Source of the DNA: Cryptomeria japonica
Taxonomy: Eukaryota > Streptophyta > Pinopsida > Cupressales > Cupressaceae
Length of the DNA stretch: 64,000 nt
NCBI RefSeq assembly: GCF_030272615.1
Contig: NC_081406.1
Location: 482,203,900-482,267,899, forward strand
Direction: 5' to 3'
Position numbers and translations under genes: made by a program. Positions 1 to 12,472 of the stretch are shown here, in pieces. How positions within the stretch are numbered: position 1 is the first letter of the stretch; the number at the start of each line of letters is the position of its first letter. Under the pieces are notes generated by a model. It was not told where the DNA came from. It did no database searches and was given only the letters and a program-made list of their open reading frames with translations.

Positions 1-10
1 CAAGGAGACA

Positions 11-780
11 CTACATAGTAATTTTCTTCAATAGATCCTCTGCCTTAGTCACCAGCTCATCATAGGTCACCCCAACTGCTTTTAGCTCCTCCAGGTCCTT
101 ATTCACTTTCTTTTCCTTCATCTTTCCATGGGTGCAAGTTCTGGGACCTTGGGCTTCCCCGGTTCCTTCTGCATCCAGGTCAATTTCCTGGGTTTCCTTT
201 TCATCATCAAGCTTGCTAATGAGGGTATGGGTGTTGTTGGCTGAGATTTTTAGAATGCTGAGACTCTGCTCCGCAATGTTCTTGAGGCACTCCTCTATCT
301 TTTCCACTTTGGCAACTGTATCCGAGAGCATTTTTTCGTTAGTTTCCTCCAGGGTTTTTCTATCCTGTATCTCCTTTTCAATTTTCTCAAACCGGGGATT
401 AAAGGCATCTTTGATGTCTTCTACTTTGGCAATTGTGTTCTTCAAATCTTCAATATAATTGGCCATAGTGTTCCCCTCTCCAATGTTAATGGTCTCTAGG
501 ATCATGACTCTATTGCAGAGTTTTTCGTATTCATCCACAGTATTCTTATTCCCATCAATAAGCCATTCAATGGTTTTCATAAAACCCTTCAAGGCCTCGG
601 GGTGAGGACCAAGAGAAGGAGTAACTTTACCAGGGGTTATTTGTTCATCTTTAGCAATATGGAGGGCAGAAATAGTGTCAGCGGCCCTGAGGGTCTCCTC
701 CATAGTCTCCATCTCCAGGCTTTGTTCAGCTTCTAGGGTTCTTGTTTGCTTGTCCTCTTCTGGTTCCTTGCATAGGGTTA
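11..780 (-). pseudogene. C-terminal part of a LINE extra ORF (ORF3), cut by neighbouring sequence
   Basis: This minus-strand frame of about 250 codons is open from about position 780 to a TAG stop at 11. It is charged and predicted coiled coil, rich in Glu, Lys, Leu and Ile. Its end resembles the end of the ORF downstream of RNase H at 59959-61716: both have a LKxIAxQxLxILK segment, a short acidic linker, a basic stretch and a final LEELK...AEDL/AEEI helix. I therefore read it as the C-terminal half of the same kind of LINE-encoded third ORF. The N-terminal domain is missing and the sequence upstream belongs to another element, so this is a 5'-truncated insertion or a recombination remnant. 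No enzymatic motif is visible. The LINE 3' end lies outside the window. Assignment to the ORF3 family is inference from sequence resemblance. Confidence 0.55.
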
Positions 781-785
781 TTCCT

Positions 786-3001
786 ATGTGAGCATATAAT
801 TTTTCTTTGTTTTTCCTCTTTTCTTGGAGAGGGAAATCTTCAATGAGTACTTCACTTCTTCTCTTTCCTTTATTTTCTTGGAAATATTACCTCTTATGTG
901 GTTTTGATTATTTGTAAGTCTAATATGCCCCTTAGCAGGGAATGATCTCTTGAGAATTATGTATCCCTTCCTTGAAAGGATTTGTTCCACAAGGACGACA
1001 TATCACTTGAAACTAATCACCATCAAAACATGTGTAATATTTCTCCTTGTTCTCCTCACTTGGGGCACAAGGATTTTCGCTCCTTTCCCTTGTATCATTA
1101 ATTCCTTTAGGGGCTGCATTTTTCATATGTGATTATCATTTCTTACAATAGTATGCTTTTATGACTAATCCACCTTAGGGAATGTATGATTCTTTTTCTT
1201 TCTTTTTGAAGATTACCACTTCTTGAGATATGTATTTCACATTTACTAATGTCTTTTCTTGCATGTGGTCATGTAAGTTCATTGCACATTTGCTTATGTT
1301 TAATCTCTCTCTAGTAAATTGTGTAAGCTCTTCACATTGCCCCAATAGCTTGGGGGGCAATGATCCTTCTCTTTCTCTTTCTCCAGGGATCCACTTTGCC
1401 CTATTAAGTGAATGGTGTGAGTTCTATTACTTGATGTCATTCCTTGTGTAGAATTGTTGGTTATTGACTTAAGGATTCTCTCTTATACAAGAAGTGTTAA
1501 TCCATGACTATGACCTCTTTTACACTTGGTAATGTACATCTATGATAAATCCAACCAGCCCTCTGGGGGCTAAACGTGACTCATCCCTCATCAAGAATCC
1601 CTTTCACCTAGAAATAGGAGGAATGATTGCATTCTTGTTCTTTCCTTTTCTTGTTCTAGAAGATGTTATATTTGTCTAAGACAACTCCTCTTGGGGGTAG
1701 ATGTCTTTTGAACAAAGATCTCTTCTCCTCCAAGCATCACCTTTACACTTACAACAAGATATCTCTTTTCAACTATCTTATCCTTGCTTGAAGATTATTC
1801 CCTCTCTTGCTTGGATTTATGACATTGTTGCATGGTGAATATCTTCTTTCTGATGAAGGTAGGTATCCTTGTTCTACTTTCCCTAAGATATCAACATTAG
1901 CCTATGTTGACATCTTAAGGGGAGGGCACCCACACTGCTCCTTTGTACTATACTTCTCTCATGCATGGAGTGGTGGAACATTCTTGGAACCAGAGGGAAA
2001 CCTCTTAGAGCAAGATGTCATCACTTTTTGTATAGTGGGTCATTCTCAGAACCAGACCATGGTCTCTTAGAGAGAGATGTCTTCACTTCTTCTCGTCTTG
2101 TACAGTGAGACATTCTTGGAACCAAGGGGAAACCTCTTAGAGCATGATGTTGTCACTTTTCTCTTGTACAGTGGGTCATTCTTGGAACTAGAGCACAGTC
2201 TCTTAGAGAGAGATGATGCCACTTTTCTTTCATGCGAGGTGATTATTCTCAAAAATAGAGCATGGTATTTTAAAGAGATTTATCACACCTTTCTTGACAC
2301 TTGTACTATACATTCTATATAGGTTGTAGCATACTCGAACATAGACTCCTATGAGGGGCTCCAAACCTCACTTGCACACATGTGCATGAGGTTGAGTGGA
2401 ACTAATGGTGTTCTCACTCTCTCTCTCTCTCTTTACATGGATCACCTAGGCAAGCTTTAGGGCCAAGATTTTCCATGTCCTTCTCTCCATGGACCACCTA
2501 TTTTTAGGGGTGAGACATCCATGGTTTCTTTCTCCTTCACCTTTCTTCTCATGGATCACCAAAGTGTGTATTCATGTTCTCTCTCTTCTTCCTCTCATGA
2601 ACTCATAGTTTTACCATTGATAGTTCATGGATGATGTCAATTTTGCTCTTTTATGTGATCACTCATGTTTATGTGATGGCATTGGCCTTTGTGTCTTGAT
2701 TAGTTATTAAGGCATCTGAGCTCAAGATCTCTTCGGCTAGTTAGTTTGTCATCTTATGTCTTGTTATTTTTGTGTGTCTTTTTGTGCTTTGTCTTTGTTT
2801 TTGTGTGTCTTGTTCCTTTTTGGTTTGTGTGCTCTTGCATATGTTGGTATGAGTTAAGACCCTAAGATTGGGGGCTTTTTTCTCCTCAATATTAGTGATG
2901 TCTTACACTCTTTGTGGTATTTCTTTGCATCTTCATCTCTCTTTCTTCTACTTTATCAACATATTGGTGTAAGCCATACTCCTGCCAAAGTGGGTGCTAA
3001 A
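786..3001 (+). mobile_element. Non-coding 3' internal region of a gypsy-type LTR element
   Basis: No convincing coding sequence is present here; the short frames on both strands lack domains. The stretch is pyrimidine-rich on the plus strand and runs into a plausible polypurine tract (CAAAGTGGGTGCTAAA, ending at 3001) directly before an LTR start, TGTAGTGTCA. I infer it is the long 3' untranslated part of a Ty3/gypsy element whose 5' part is absent; the LINE fragment at 1-785 sits where the upstream part would be. It contains diverged tandem repeats at about 1965-2265. Confidence 0.4.
1965..2265 (+). repeat. Diverged tandem repeat, four units of about 75 bp
   Basis: Four successive units share the pattern CATTCTTGGAACCAGAGG, then CTCTTAGAG, then AGATGTC/GATGATG and an ACTTTT end. 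They begin near 1977, 2040, 2108 and 2175. Units one and three resemble each other (AAACCTCTTAGAGCA), as do two and four (TCTCTTAGAGAGAGATG), which suggests duplication of a two-unit block. They lie in the untranslated 3' region of the LTR element. Confidence 0.7.
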
Positions 3002-4205
3002 TGTAGTGTCATAAAATTGCAACGCCTAAAATTTTAACCACATTTGGGGTCCTCACCTTGGCGAGGGTATCTCCTTCCCTTACTGGGACCTATTTCTACA
3101 TTTCCACTCTTCTCTCTTCCTCCTTTATGTCTTGTTTATGCTTTAGACCATGTCCGGACCCCAAAATAGGGCAGGACAGGGCCTTGGTGCCCCTATCCCC
3201 CTTAGGATAGGGGTGTGCCGCCCTTGTCCTCACCCTTAGGGTGGTCCTATGTTTGGTATGCCTGATCTCCTATGCATTTCTTGTCTTTGAGGTTTGTAAT
3301 TCCTCTTTGTCGGCCTTCGGTGGTTGAGAATTAATCCTTGAGGCATGTATAAAATGGAATTCAATACCCTCATTCAAGGATGGATGGACAACATATGACG
3401 GATGATAAGAGATAGAGAGCATAAGGAGAATATACAAGATTTCAAGGTCATTATCAAGCATTCAAGTCTTCTTCATTCATCCATTGGAGCAATATTACAA
3501 CATTCATTTGCAAGCATGTGTGTATTAGGGTTTTGTCATGTTACATGCCATTTTATACAATATTTGTGACTACATTCAATAAGAAAAGCAATCATCATCG
3601 ACAAGTTGCAGATCTACAAGGTATACATCTCCATTGTTTACATTCAAGAATTTGCAATTACTTTCTTTCTAGGTTGATTCCTCAACTGGGGTTTGACTGA
3701 GGCAAACCCCCCTATCCACAACCCCCCTTTCTTCTCTTTTATGTGTGTAGGTTGTAGATGTGCAGCTGTAATTGTAGGTTTGGGCTTCATTTGCAGAAAC
3801 AGAAGAGCCCTTTTCATTTCGTGGATTTTGTGGTGGACCATGTACATTCCCGCCAAGGTTCTGACGACTTTTCTCCAAATTTGCAGGGTAGATCCACATC
3901 AATTTAATTAGCTCAGATCTGAAGTTACAGCATGATCTCAAACTGTTAGCACGTCATTTCACTCATTTCCTCCCTCTCTTCTGCATAGTCAACAAGTCAA
4001 CTTTCCCATTTACAAAAGAGGGTAAGTCATACTTCAATCACTTGCAATCCACTCAGAATTCACATCCTTGTTCCCCTTGGATTTGGATCTAGCGGATTCA
4101 ACCCCTCTTTTGAATGTAAAGTTTCTCCCAAGTGAAAATCATCCTAGTGGCTTCCTTTCTCTCTCCTAGGTGGGGAGTCACTAGGATCCAATTTTCTACT
4201 TTACA
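3002..4205 (+). mobile_element. LTR of a gypsy-type element (single copy visible)
   Basis: The stretch begins TGTAGTGTCATAAAATTG after a purine-rich tract and ends TTTTCTACTTTACA, giving short inverted ends TGTA...TACA. It is about 1.2 kb and has no ORF with recognisable domains. The partner LTR is not in the window, so the end at 4205 rests only on the TACA terminus. A neighbouring opposed sequence starting at 5990 on the minus strand has a similar first 17 bases. Could be a 3' LTR or a solo LTR; the upstream purine tract favours a 3' LTR. Confidence 0.4.
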
Positions 4206-5990
4206 GAAATAAATAGTGCATATAAAACCTAAAAACACACAATGCATACAACTTTGTTTTAGATGTTTATGTTTTTGATTAAAAATTAACATGCAATTAC
4301 AATATCTAATTAGAAAATGCAAATGTAATATGGTCGGGTTCACCAAAATATACAGGGTGAAAATGGAATTGGGTAGGCAAAGACCTAATCCCACTCTCAT
4401 TCACACATTGGAATATGAAAGAGCCTAAGGAAGTGATTAACTTTGAATTCTACTTGTGAAAGAGAGTCAAGGAATACTTTTTAAGGTTTTTTATTCCTTT
4501 GTTGATATGAAGGGAAATGAGTCAAATGTAGGATGCAAACAAATTAAGCTAGTGAAAGTATGAGAATAACCAAGATAATAGTAAATAACAGAAAAATGCA
4601 GAACTGAAATTGAGATACAAAGTGTAGAGCTGAAAAGGGAATTTTGATGTGCACCTTTCAATGAAATCTGAGCTTGATTGAGTAGGACTAGGGCATTGGG
4701 TGCTTTGTTCCATGTTACTAAATCAAGCCAGAAACTAGGATCCTGCAACTTGAAGCCTTCTACACCTGAACTGCCAAATTTTGCACACAATAATCGAGGA
4801 CCATGGTATTGGGTACTTTGGTCTCAAAGTTCTAAGTCCTAAATTTGGATATGGATTTGCACCTACTAACTAAGACTTCCCAAAAACTTGCAGCTCCAAC
4901 GGAAACCTATACTTGCACCTGCAATCTAAAAAATGGTGTGTAGGCAACTATATAGGGTTTTGCCTTAGTCAAACCCCTTGTTTTGGTGATTTCTACTTCC
5001 ACAAATAGCCAATAAAGTATTGAAAAGTGTGTACACCCTAGAATCTCATGTTTTTGTAAGGTCGTAATGATCTAGAATGCCAAAAATAGAGTTCTACCCT
5101 ATGTTTGGAGTAAAAATCCTAAATGAACATAATATAAATGCTTCAAAACACAAATGCAATATAGATCTAAAGCAATAATGTAAATCTAAAAATGAGTGAT
5201 ATGTAGATCTAAAAACTCACATAGAGTTATGAAAATAACATAAAACCATACCAAACCCTAAGGGAGAGGTACAAGTCAATCAAAAGTCGGTGATCTCCTT
5301 ATTATTCTTCAATATCTCCTAAGATTGCATTGATGATAAAAAAAAATTGATGAAGACTTGATGAATGATGAATTTGTTGATTATAGACTCCATGTAAGAA
5401 CTTGCACTTTCACTTCATAAGAAGTCTCCTTCAATTGCTAGAGATTGGATCCTTCAAATGAGGAAAGAAAAGGTTATATATATGAAACTCTAACTTAAAT
5501 TTTGATCATAGGCCGACCTAATATTGATAAAATTTTGCACGAAGCAAGATTTGAACATTATAATACTACCAAATTAAGCTCCCTAAATTCAGGGCAAAAA
5601 GATCAGGACCATACCGATGGTCGCTACGGTCCAACTGACTTTTTTCTGAATTTCCAAGGAAGCAAAATATTTTGATTATGAAGTCAAATACATCTCGGTG
5701 CATCAATCCAAGGTGTTTAGATGTGCGAAAATGCACTTTGAAGCTCAAAATTAAGACCTTATTAGGATTAATTTAAGTGAAATAAAAAAGGGACACACTT
5801 AGGGTTTAGGGACCAATTTTATAATATGTGAACTAGTGAGAAAGGACCTTAGATTTAATTAAATTAATAATTTTAAATTCTTAAAGGAACCTTGAAAATG
5901 CAAAATGAAATGCAACACACTAAGGCGAGTGATAACCTAAATGTGGAATTGGAAAACCCTAATGAAGGGTGTACAATTTACGACGTTACA
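4206..5990 (-). mobile_element. Decayed minus-strand LTR-like sequence
   Basis: Read on the minus strand from 5990, the sequence starts TGTAACGTCGTAAATTGTAC, close to the start of the LTR at 3002. I see no coding region. The other terminus could not be fixed and may be lost where it abuts the LTR ending at 4205. This is probably an LTR of a related gypsy family in the opposite orientation; support is limited to the start motif. Confidence 0.25.
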
Positions 5991-7609
5991 AGGCAGATAC
6001 AAGAAAATATACTTCTATCCAAGTCTTTTTGTCTGCATAATCAAATTTGGTTGTCATCAACAACAACACCAACAATAACCTTGCCTTTGAGCTTTTTTTT
6101 TTTCTTATATGAGGTAGTTTAGCTTATTTTTGTAACTTTATGTAAAATGGTTGTTAAATGAAAATGTGACACATATAAAATAATCTGAGCTTGTTTACTC
6201 TCTTGTTTCTATAAAAGAGAATTATGAGTCTTGTTTTGAGGATCTTGGAAATCATAAGTTTGGCAGGTTGGTTAGTATATTTTTGTACAACTTAGAAGTA
6301 TTGGGTAAAAGGTTTTATAATTCACCATATGAAATCATAGTATATTGTTCAATTGAGGAATATATGAATAGCATATCTCCTCTAATGTTTAATACAATAT
6401 TTTACTAGTCAATATAATCAAATATTATTGAGGTCTTTGTTGCACATTTTCTATGATTAATGTTAAATTTGATTTCTTCTCTTCAAGAAATAAATAATTA
6501 CTTTCAATTGAGTATTAATAATATTGTGATTACTTAAAGGATTTGTAACAAGAATGGAATTTTGGAAATTAGCAGGTTACATTGTTATAATGTAAAAATA
6601 TTTAATTAATTATTGGATAAGTGTTTAGGTCATTATCGAGGAAGGATTGCCTAATTTTTAACTATGTAAGGGATAAGGCACCAATCCAATTGAATTTCAG
6701 TCCATTTCTAGGAAAGGACTATAAAAAATTAAAAATCTCGAGTTCATTTAATTGTTATTTGTGTTGTTCTTCTCATTTCACACTGAAATATAAGTGATTT
6801 ATGATGATGATGAAATTATATTTCTCTGGTAACCCTCATCAACAAATGTCAAAATATTATCTTCTTGAATAACATTTTTAAATTGAATACCTTAGAGTGA
6901 TGATATGTAAAGAGAAACCAACTTTGGTATCGTAGAGCCTAAGTATAGGAAGAATTTTTTTCTTAGTAAATCCTTTGTTATTTGACCATTGGTATGATCT
7001 TCTTGTTCAAGAGAAATATCTTTCATTTAGTGAAGATCTGTCAATCAATTGGAAACACCAACACCAAACATAGACAAAGTGACCAACTTTATCAAATTGG
7101 AAGACACCTATCCTAAAATTAGGGGATGAAAAGAGCAATGAATAAGAGAAATGAAGATATCTTTTACAATTGAGTCTTAACAAACTTGGAAGGATGTTCC
7201 TCGACATATTTATATGATAAAATATATAAAATACTAAATCTAAACCCACACACAAATATGAATCTGAATTTGCCTTTGAAAATGACATTTTATGGAGTAT
7301 TACTACACCTATAAATCACAAATCTATTCTTTTATAAATCTAGGTTAAAGGATGAAACATAAAATGAAACTAGTCATTAATCTCTATAGATATAATCTTT
7401 GGTTGTTGTTATGACAACATCATTAATCTAGTATTATAACATTATACAACAATCACCTGGAGTAGCTTTACCATTCACAGCTTTAAAACTTTTTTATCAC
7501 AATTTTACAACAATGGACTATGCACAATGGTGGGACAAATAAAATACAAACAACTTATTAAAAGGTAAAAACATATTTTAAATGGAGTGAATGGTCAAAC
7601 TTCAACCAT
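5991..7609. other. AT-rich stretch, nothing recognised
   Basis: I see no coding region with domains, RNA gene or clear repeat. Short frames (for example 5892-6122 plus and 7007-7288 minus) have no coding character. Confidence 0.5.
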
Positions 7610-7614
7610 CATAC

Positions 7615-8971
7615 TGATGAAATAACTCTGATTTTGGGCAAACAACTGAGAGGGGGGGGAGGTGAATCAGTTGTCTCACAAACTCACACAAATTAAACTT
7701 ATTTTCAGATTTGATTATTAAGCATGAAAGCATGAATCAATCAAAAATCAAGAACACACATAACACCAAGATTCTTGACATGGAAAACTCATTCAAGGGC
7801 AAAACCACGGTGGGAAGCTACCCACAATGATACTCTATTACAAGTATATGAAATATTACAATGGGGAATGCACCTGCATTCATGCACACTACCTAGAGCT
7901 CACTACTCAAAAACAAGAGAGGGCTATAACTCAGGGAAGACTCACTATCTTACAAATAGATTTGTATCACATCCAGATAATCATGAACTAATAGAGTAGC
8001 ATCTCCTAATGCCTAGTTATAGTTCCAGTTAAGCACATCACAACTTCTTCTCACTCTTCTTCTCCAACTCCGAAAAATGTATACATTATTCTCTCATACA
8101 CTCATCCAAAACACACTCAATTACAAGGATATTACATTTATTTATACATGACATCCACCTTGACAAGATCAGCAAGGTCAGCTCAACACACTTCACCTAA
8201 TTACAAAAATATAATCACACATGCTACAATATCACATGCGGACCAATAAATATTGGTTAAGACATAGAATAGACCAATATCACATGCCTCGAATGTGAAA
8301 CACCTCCAAGAATTATGCATTGAACATCCACAACATGCTACAAGCATCTGGTCAACCAAAACAATGAATAACACTAACACATCAGAGAAAATCATCAATT
8401 ATGCACACAAGAATTAATGTGGACCACCCACACAAAAGGCAGATGATCTAGAAACATCCACAAGCATCATGAATTACCACCACAACATCCACAAACTCAA
8501 ATTACTAGATTCATATCACCATCATACCGAACTTCAAAAACACTTAACTGCAATGACTGCCAACCTGGAAAAATCACTTGCAAAGCTTCAAACCATGAAC
8601 CACTTGAATTGAAGACACAAATAAATGTCCCAAACATTCCTCCAAATCCGTAGATCAAGATATTACAATGCAGATCAAAATAATGACACTTTGGCATCAC
8701 TGAACAACAGAAAAACCAGCCACAATACAAATATCCATGACTCACTCAAATCTTCATGTGAACATCTGCAAACTGCACCAAATCATCTATACACAATCTT
8801 CTACAAACCCTTTAATCTACAAACTCTGATTATCAACATGTTGAGAAAACCAACTAACTAACCTCCACTGCAACACTATCACAGACAGAGAAATATGCTG
8901 ACATCAAGGACAACACATCTTTGAGATAACTGTAAAGCAAATATTTGCAGAGAAATCCCAAACATTAAACA
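7615..8971 (-). repeat. 3' LTR of the copia element
   Basis: It reads TGTTTAATG...ATTTCATCA on the minus strand. It aligns along its length with 11149-12467, sharing for example the GAGAGGGGG...TGAATC block near the left end. The mismatch density implies an old insertion. It is preceded on the minus strand by the purine tract AAAGGAGGAGAT. Confidence 0.88.
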
Positions 8972-8985
8972 ATCTCCTCCTTTGG
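8972..8985 (-). other. Copia polypurine tract
   Basis: On the minus strand this reads CCAAAGGAGGAGAT immediately before the LTR start TGTTTAATG, the expected position for plus-strand priming. Confidence 0.75.
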
Positions 8986-9254
8986 AATTGATGGCAACAT
9001 ATGACATGAAAAATAATCAATGACAAAGAAATCAACAACTCTCTCAAATAACTCTCCAACCTTAGATTATTACACAATTTTTTACATGAATCTCCCCCCT
9101 TTGACATCAATGACAAAGATACATATTTGCACCTCAAAAATGACTCACAAAATTGACTTACTAACTACTCCCCCTGAGTAGCAGCCTCCATTCATCAATC
9201 TAGATCACAAGATATGACTATGAAATGCACCAGACTAATGCATATCAATGTATC

Positions 9255-10010
9255 TTAGTTCTGATTAGGAGGGGCAATCACCCCTAACATCCCTCTGAGA
9301 TACTCAAAAGTATCCTTAGGCAAAGGCTTCGTGAAAATGTCTACAATAAATTCCTTTGTAGGCACATACTCCAATCTGACTTCCTTCTCATTTAACTTGT
9401 CTCTCAAAAAGTGAAACTTGATAGATGTATGCTTAGTCTTTGAAAGCAACACCGAATTTTTAGAAATGTTAATTGCACTTGGATTGTCATAGTAAATAGT
9501 AATAGGCTCATCATACACAACTTTGATATCTTTCAACATCTGCTTCATCCATATAACCTAAGTACAATTGTTAGCAGCAACAATATATTATGCCTATACA
9601 GTAGATAAAGAAATTGAATTCAGATTTTTACTCAACCAAGAAACCAACCTTTTGCCCAAGAAAAATGAACTGCCACTAGTACTTTTTCGGTCATCAACAT
9701 CTTCTTTAGTCTTTGTACTTGATGAAATCTCAATTTTGGAGTTACCCAAGATTCTACACTTTCCATTCTTGAACTGAAGATCATATTCCCTATCAACCAT
9801 CTGTCCAACACTCAAAAGATTATGCTTCAGGCCTTCTATATACAAGATATCATCAGTATTGTGCTTACTATCAAGAGAAATAGAAACTCTACCACGGATT
9901 ATACCGGCTTTATCATCTCCAAACTTCACAAGCCCACCTTCATACCTCTCCAAGCTCACAAACTTACTCTTATCACCTTTCATATGATGAGAGCATCCAC
10001 TATCTATCAC
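9255..10010 (-). pseudogene. Copia protease fused to RNase H tail by deletion
   Basis: The frame begins with the aspartic protease signature VIDSGCSHHMKG and continues through LYIEGLKHNLLSVGQM, the usual segment after the copia protease. At about 9690-9710 it jumps straight to DDRKSTSGSSFFLG, which normally lies near the start of copia RNase H. It continues to 9255 with the RNase H end: YYDNPSAI, then TKHTSIKFHFLRD, then KPLP. Zinc-binding integrase, integrase core and reverse transcriptase are absent, a loss of roughly 3 kb compared with standard copia pol (size from family knowledge). Stops at about 9590 and 9560 interrupt the tail. The product could not support transposition. Confidence 0.85.
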
Positions 10011-10031
10011 CCATTCATATTACTCTTCAAC

Positions 10032-11093
10032 CTATGAAACCAAATCTCTTTCCATATTCATGCAGCTAGTACAATCAGTAGGCATTGGATAATCTTCCTT
10101 GATAGAAATAAACACCCATTCATTATCACTTGTATTTCCCTTATCTAATTCATCATCTGAAACACCTTCATCAAAAACATAATAACATCTCTTCTGAAAT
10201 TTAGGCTTGTAAGTTTTCTTAGGAACTCTTTCTGGACATCTTGAGGCAAAATGTCCTATCTTATTGCATGAAATACATTTCAAAGGAAACTTTCCTTCAT
10301 ACTTGCCAACTCATTTAGGAAATCTCCTGGCAATCAGTGCTTCAAGCTCCTCAAGCTCTCGCTCTTCTTCTTCCATTTCCTTCATCTCTTTCTCATATCT
10401 TGACATCCTCCTAGAAGAACTCTTTCCTGAATCATATATTTTCTTATCCTTTTCAGAAACAGTGGCTTTCAATGCAGATTCTACCATAGGAAGGGAATCA
10501 CCAAATTCACTTAATTCAAAGACTGATAAGTTACCAATCAACATGTCTTTGGCCACATCTGTCACAATTCAAACCTCCTCAATAGCAAAAACTTTATGTT
10601 TGTAGGATGCAGGTAAGGATATGAGCACTTTAGCAATGATCTCTGATTCTTCCAACTTTCCATTGGCACATCTGATATTGCACACAATTTCATTCACTTT
10701 CTGCATTCAAGAAGTAATGTTCTCATCTTCGCCCATCCTCAACATCTCATACTTTCATTTCAAGCTCTGCAACTTAGCAATCTTCACATAGCTATCACTT
10801 TCATACAAGGTCTCCAACTTCTTCTAGATCTCATGAGCGGTCTGCAATTCCATAACATTTGTCATTTCAAAATTAGTCAAGCCACTCAAAATTGCTTCCT
10901 TAGCCCTAATATTACATTCGGCTTCCTTTATCTCATCCGGAGTTGTACGTCCATTTGTAGGAACAATATACTTATTCTTTTTAATACTGCAGTAAGATTC
11001 ACCAATGTATCTTAGATGATATTCCATGCAGCTCTTCCAAAGAGAGTAGTTAGTCCCACCAAATCTCAGACTATCCTTCTTGTAAAAAGCCAT
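10032..11093 (-). pseudogene. Copia gag with CCHC zinc knuckle
   Basis: An ATG at 11093 opens with MAFYKKDSLRFGGTNYSLWK, the start typical of copia gag (UBN2-type) proteins. The frame runs with several stops through a charged Glu-rich linker (about 10311-10400) to a CCHC knuckle, CISCNKIGHFASRCP, near 10280-10236. It then reaches an acidic tail and the protease. Gag packages the element RNA in cytoplasmic particles. The frame is interrupted at about 10823, 10738, 10690, 10568, 10310 and 10031, so the gene is dead. The position just after the PBS matches the family order. Confidence 0.85.
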
Positions 11094-11131
11094 TGCGAAT
11101 CACCTCAAGTGGTTAAGCTTCTCCAAAGGAA

Positions 11132-11146
11132 CTTGATCTAATACCA
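11132..11146 (-). other. Copia primer binding site (initiator tRNA-Met type)
   Basis: The minus-strand TGGTATTAGATCAAG, two bases after the LTR end ATTTCATCA, resembles the TGGTATCAGAGC sites used with initiator tRNA-Met. Confidence 0.75.
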
Positions 11147-11148
11147 AT

Positions 11149-12467
11149 TGATGAAATAACTATAATTCCGAGCAGACAATTGAGAGGGGGTGAATCGGTT
11201 GTCTCACAAACTCACACAAATTAAACTTATTCTCATATCTGATTTTCAAGCATGAAAGCATGAATCAACAACACATGAAGAACACAAATAACACCAAGAT
11301 TTTTGATGTGGAAAACCCAGTCAAGGGAAAAACCACGGTGGGAACCTACCCACAATATGATGATACTCTGTTAGAAGTATATGAAATATTACAATGAGGA
11401 ATGCAGATGCATTCAGGCACATTGTCTAGAACTCACTGCTCAAAAATAAGAGAGGGATACAACCCAGGGAAGACTCATTGTCTTACATATAGATTTAGAT
11501 CACATCCGGAAGATCATGAACTAATAGAATAGCATCTCCTAATGCTTGGTTATAGTTTCAATTAAGCACATAACAGCTTATTCTCACTCTTCTTCTCTAC
11601 CTCCGAAACATGTATACATTATTCACTCATACACTCATCCACAACATACTCAATTACAAAGAGATTATATTTATTTATACATGACATTAACCTTGACAAG
11701 ATCAACAAGGGCGACTCAGAACACTTCACCTAATTACAAAAATATAACCAAACACACTACAATATCACATGCGGACCAAGCAATGTTGTCCAAGAATTAT
11801 GAATCAAACATCCACAACATGCTACAAGCATCTGGTCAGCCAAAACAATGAAGAATAATAACATATCAGAGAAAATCATCAATTACATGCACAACGATTA
11901 ATGCAGACCACCAAAACAAAAGGCACATGATCCAGAAACATCCAAAAGCATCATGAATTACCACCACAACATCAACAACAACTCAAATTACTAGAATCAT
12001 ATCACCATCATACTGAACTTCAAAAACACTTAATTGCAACAACTGTCAACCTGGAAAAATCACTCGCAGAGCTCCAAACCATGAACCAATTGAATTGAAG
12101 ACACACATCAATGTCCCAAACATTCTTCCAAATCCACAAATCAAGATATTGCAATGCGGAGCAATGCAGATCAAAATACTAAGATTTTGGCATCACTGAA
12201 CAACATAAAAACTAGCCACAACATAGATATCCATAACTCACTCAAATCTTCATGCGAACCTCTACAAATTGTACTAAATAATATATACAAAATCCTCTAC
12301 AAACCCTTTAATCCACAAACTCTAATTATCAACATGTTGAACAAACCTACTAACTAACCTCCACTGCAATACTGTCACAGAAATAGAAATACATTGACAT
12401 CAATGACAAAACATCTCTCAGATAACTCTAAAGCACATATTTGCAGCAAACTCCAAAACATCCAACA
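11149..12467 (-). repeat. 5' LTR of the copia element
   Basis: It is homologous to 7615-8971. It reads TGTTGGATG...TTTCATCA on the minus strand and is followed by the PBS. It is slightly shorter than its partner because of small deletions. TSD CATAC follows at 12468. Confidence 0.88.
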
Positions 12468-12472
12468 CATAC

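Larger units (their letters stand above)
7615..12467 (-). mobile_element. Ty1/copia retrotransposon with internal deletion
   Basis: This is a complete insertion in outline. Both LTRs are present (7615-8971 and 11149-12467), flanked by the 5-bp target duplication CATAC at 7610-7614 and 12468-12472. On the minus strand a primer binding site, TGGTATTAGATCAAG (positions 11146-11132), follows the 5' LTR, and a purine tract at 8985-8972 precedes the 3' LTR. Coding order on the minus strand is gag, zinc knuckle, protease, then directly the end of RNase H. Integrase and the reverse transcriptase core are missing. The internal region is only about 2.2 kb, so this copy is non-autonomous. Confidence 0.9.

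Noticed and set aside
784-990. Minus-strand 68-codon basic frame next to the LINE fragment
   Set aside because: No similarity to the LINE ORF; it lies in the untranslated gypsy region.
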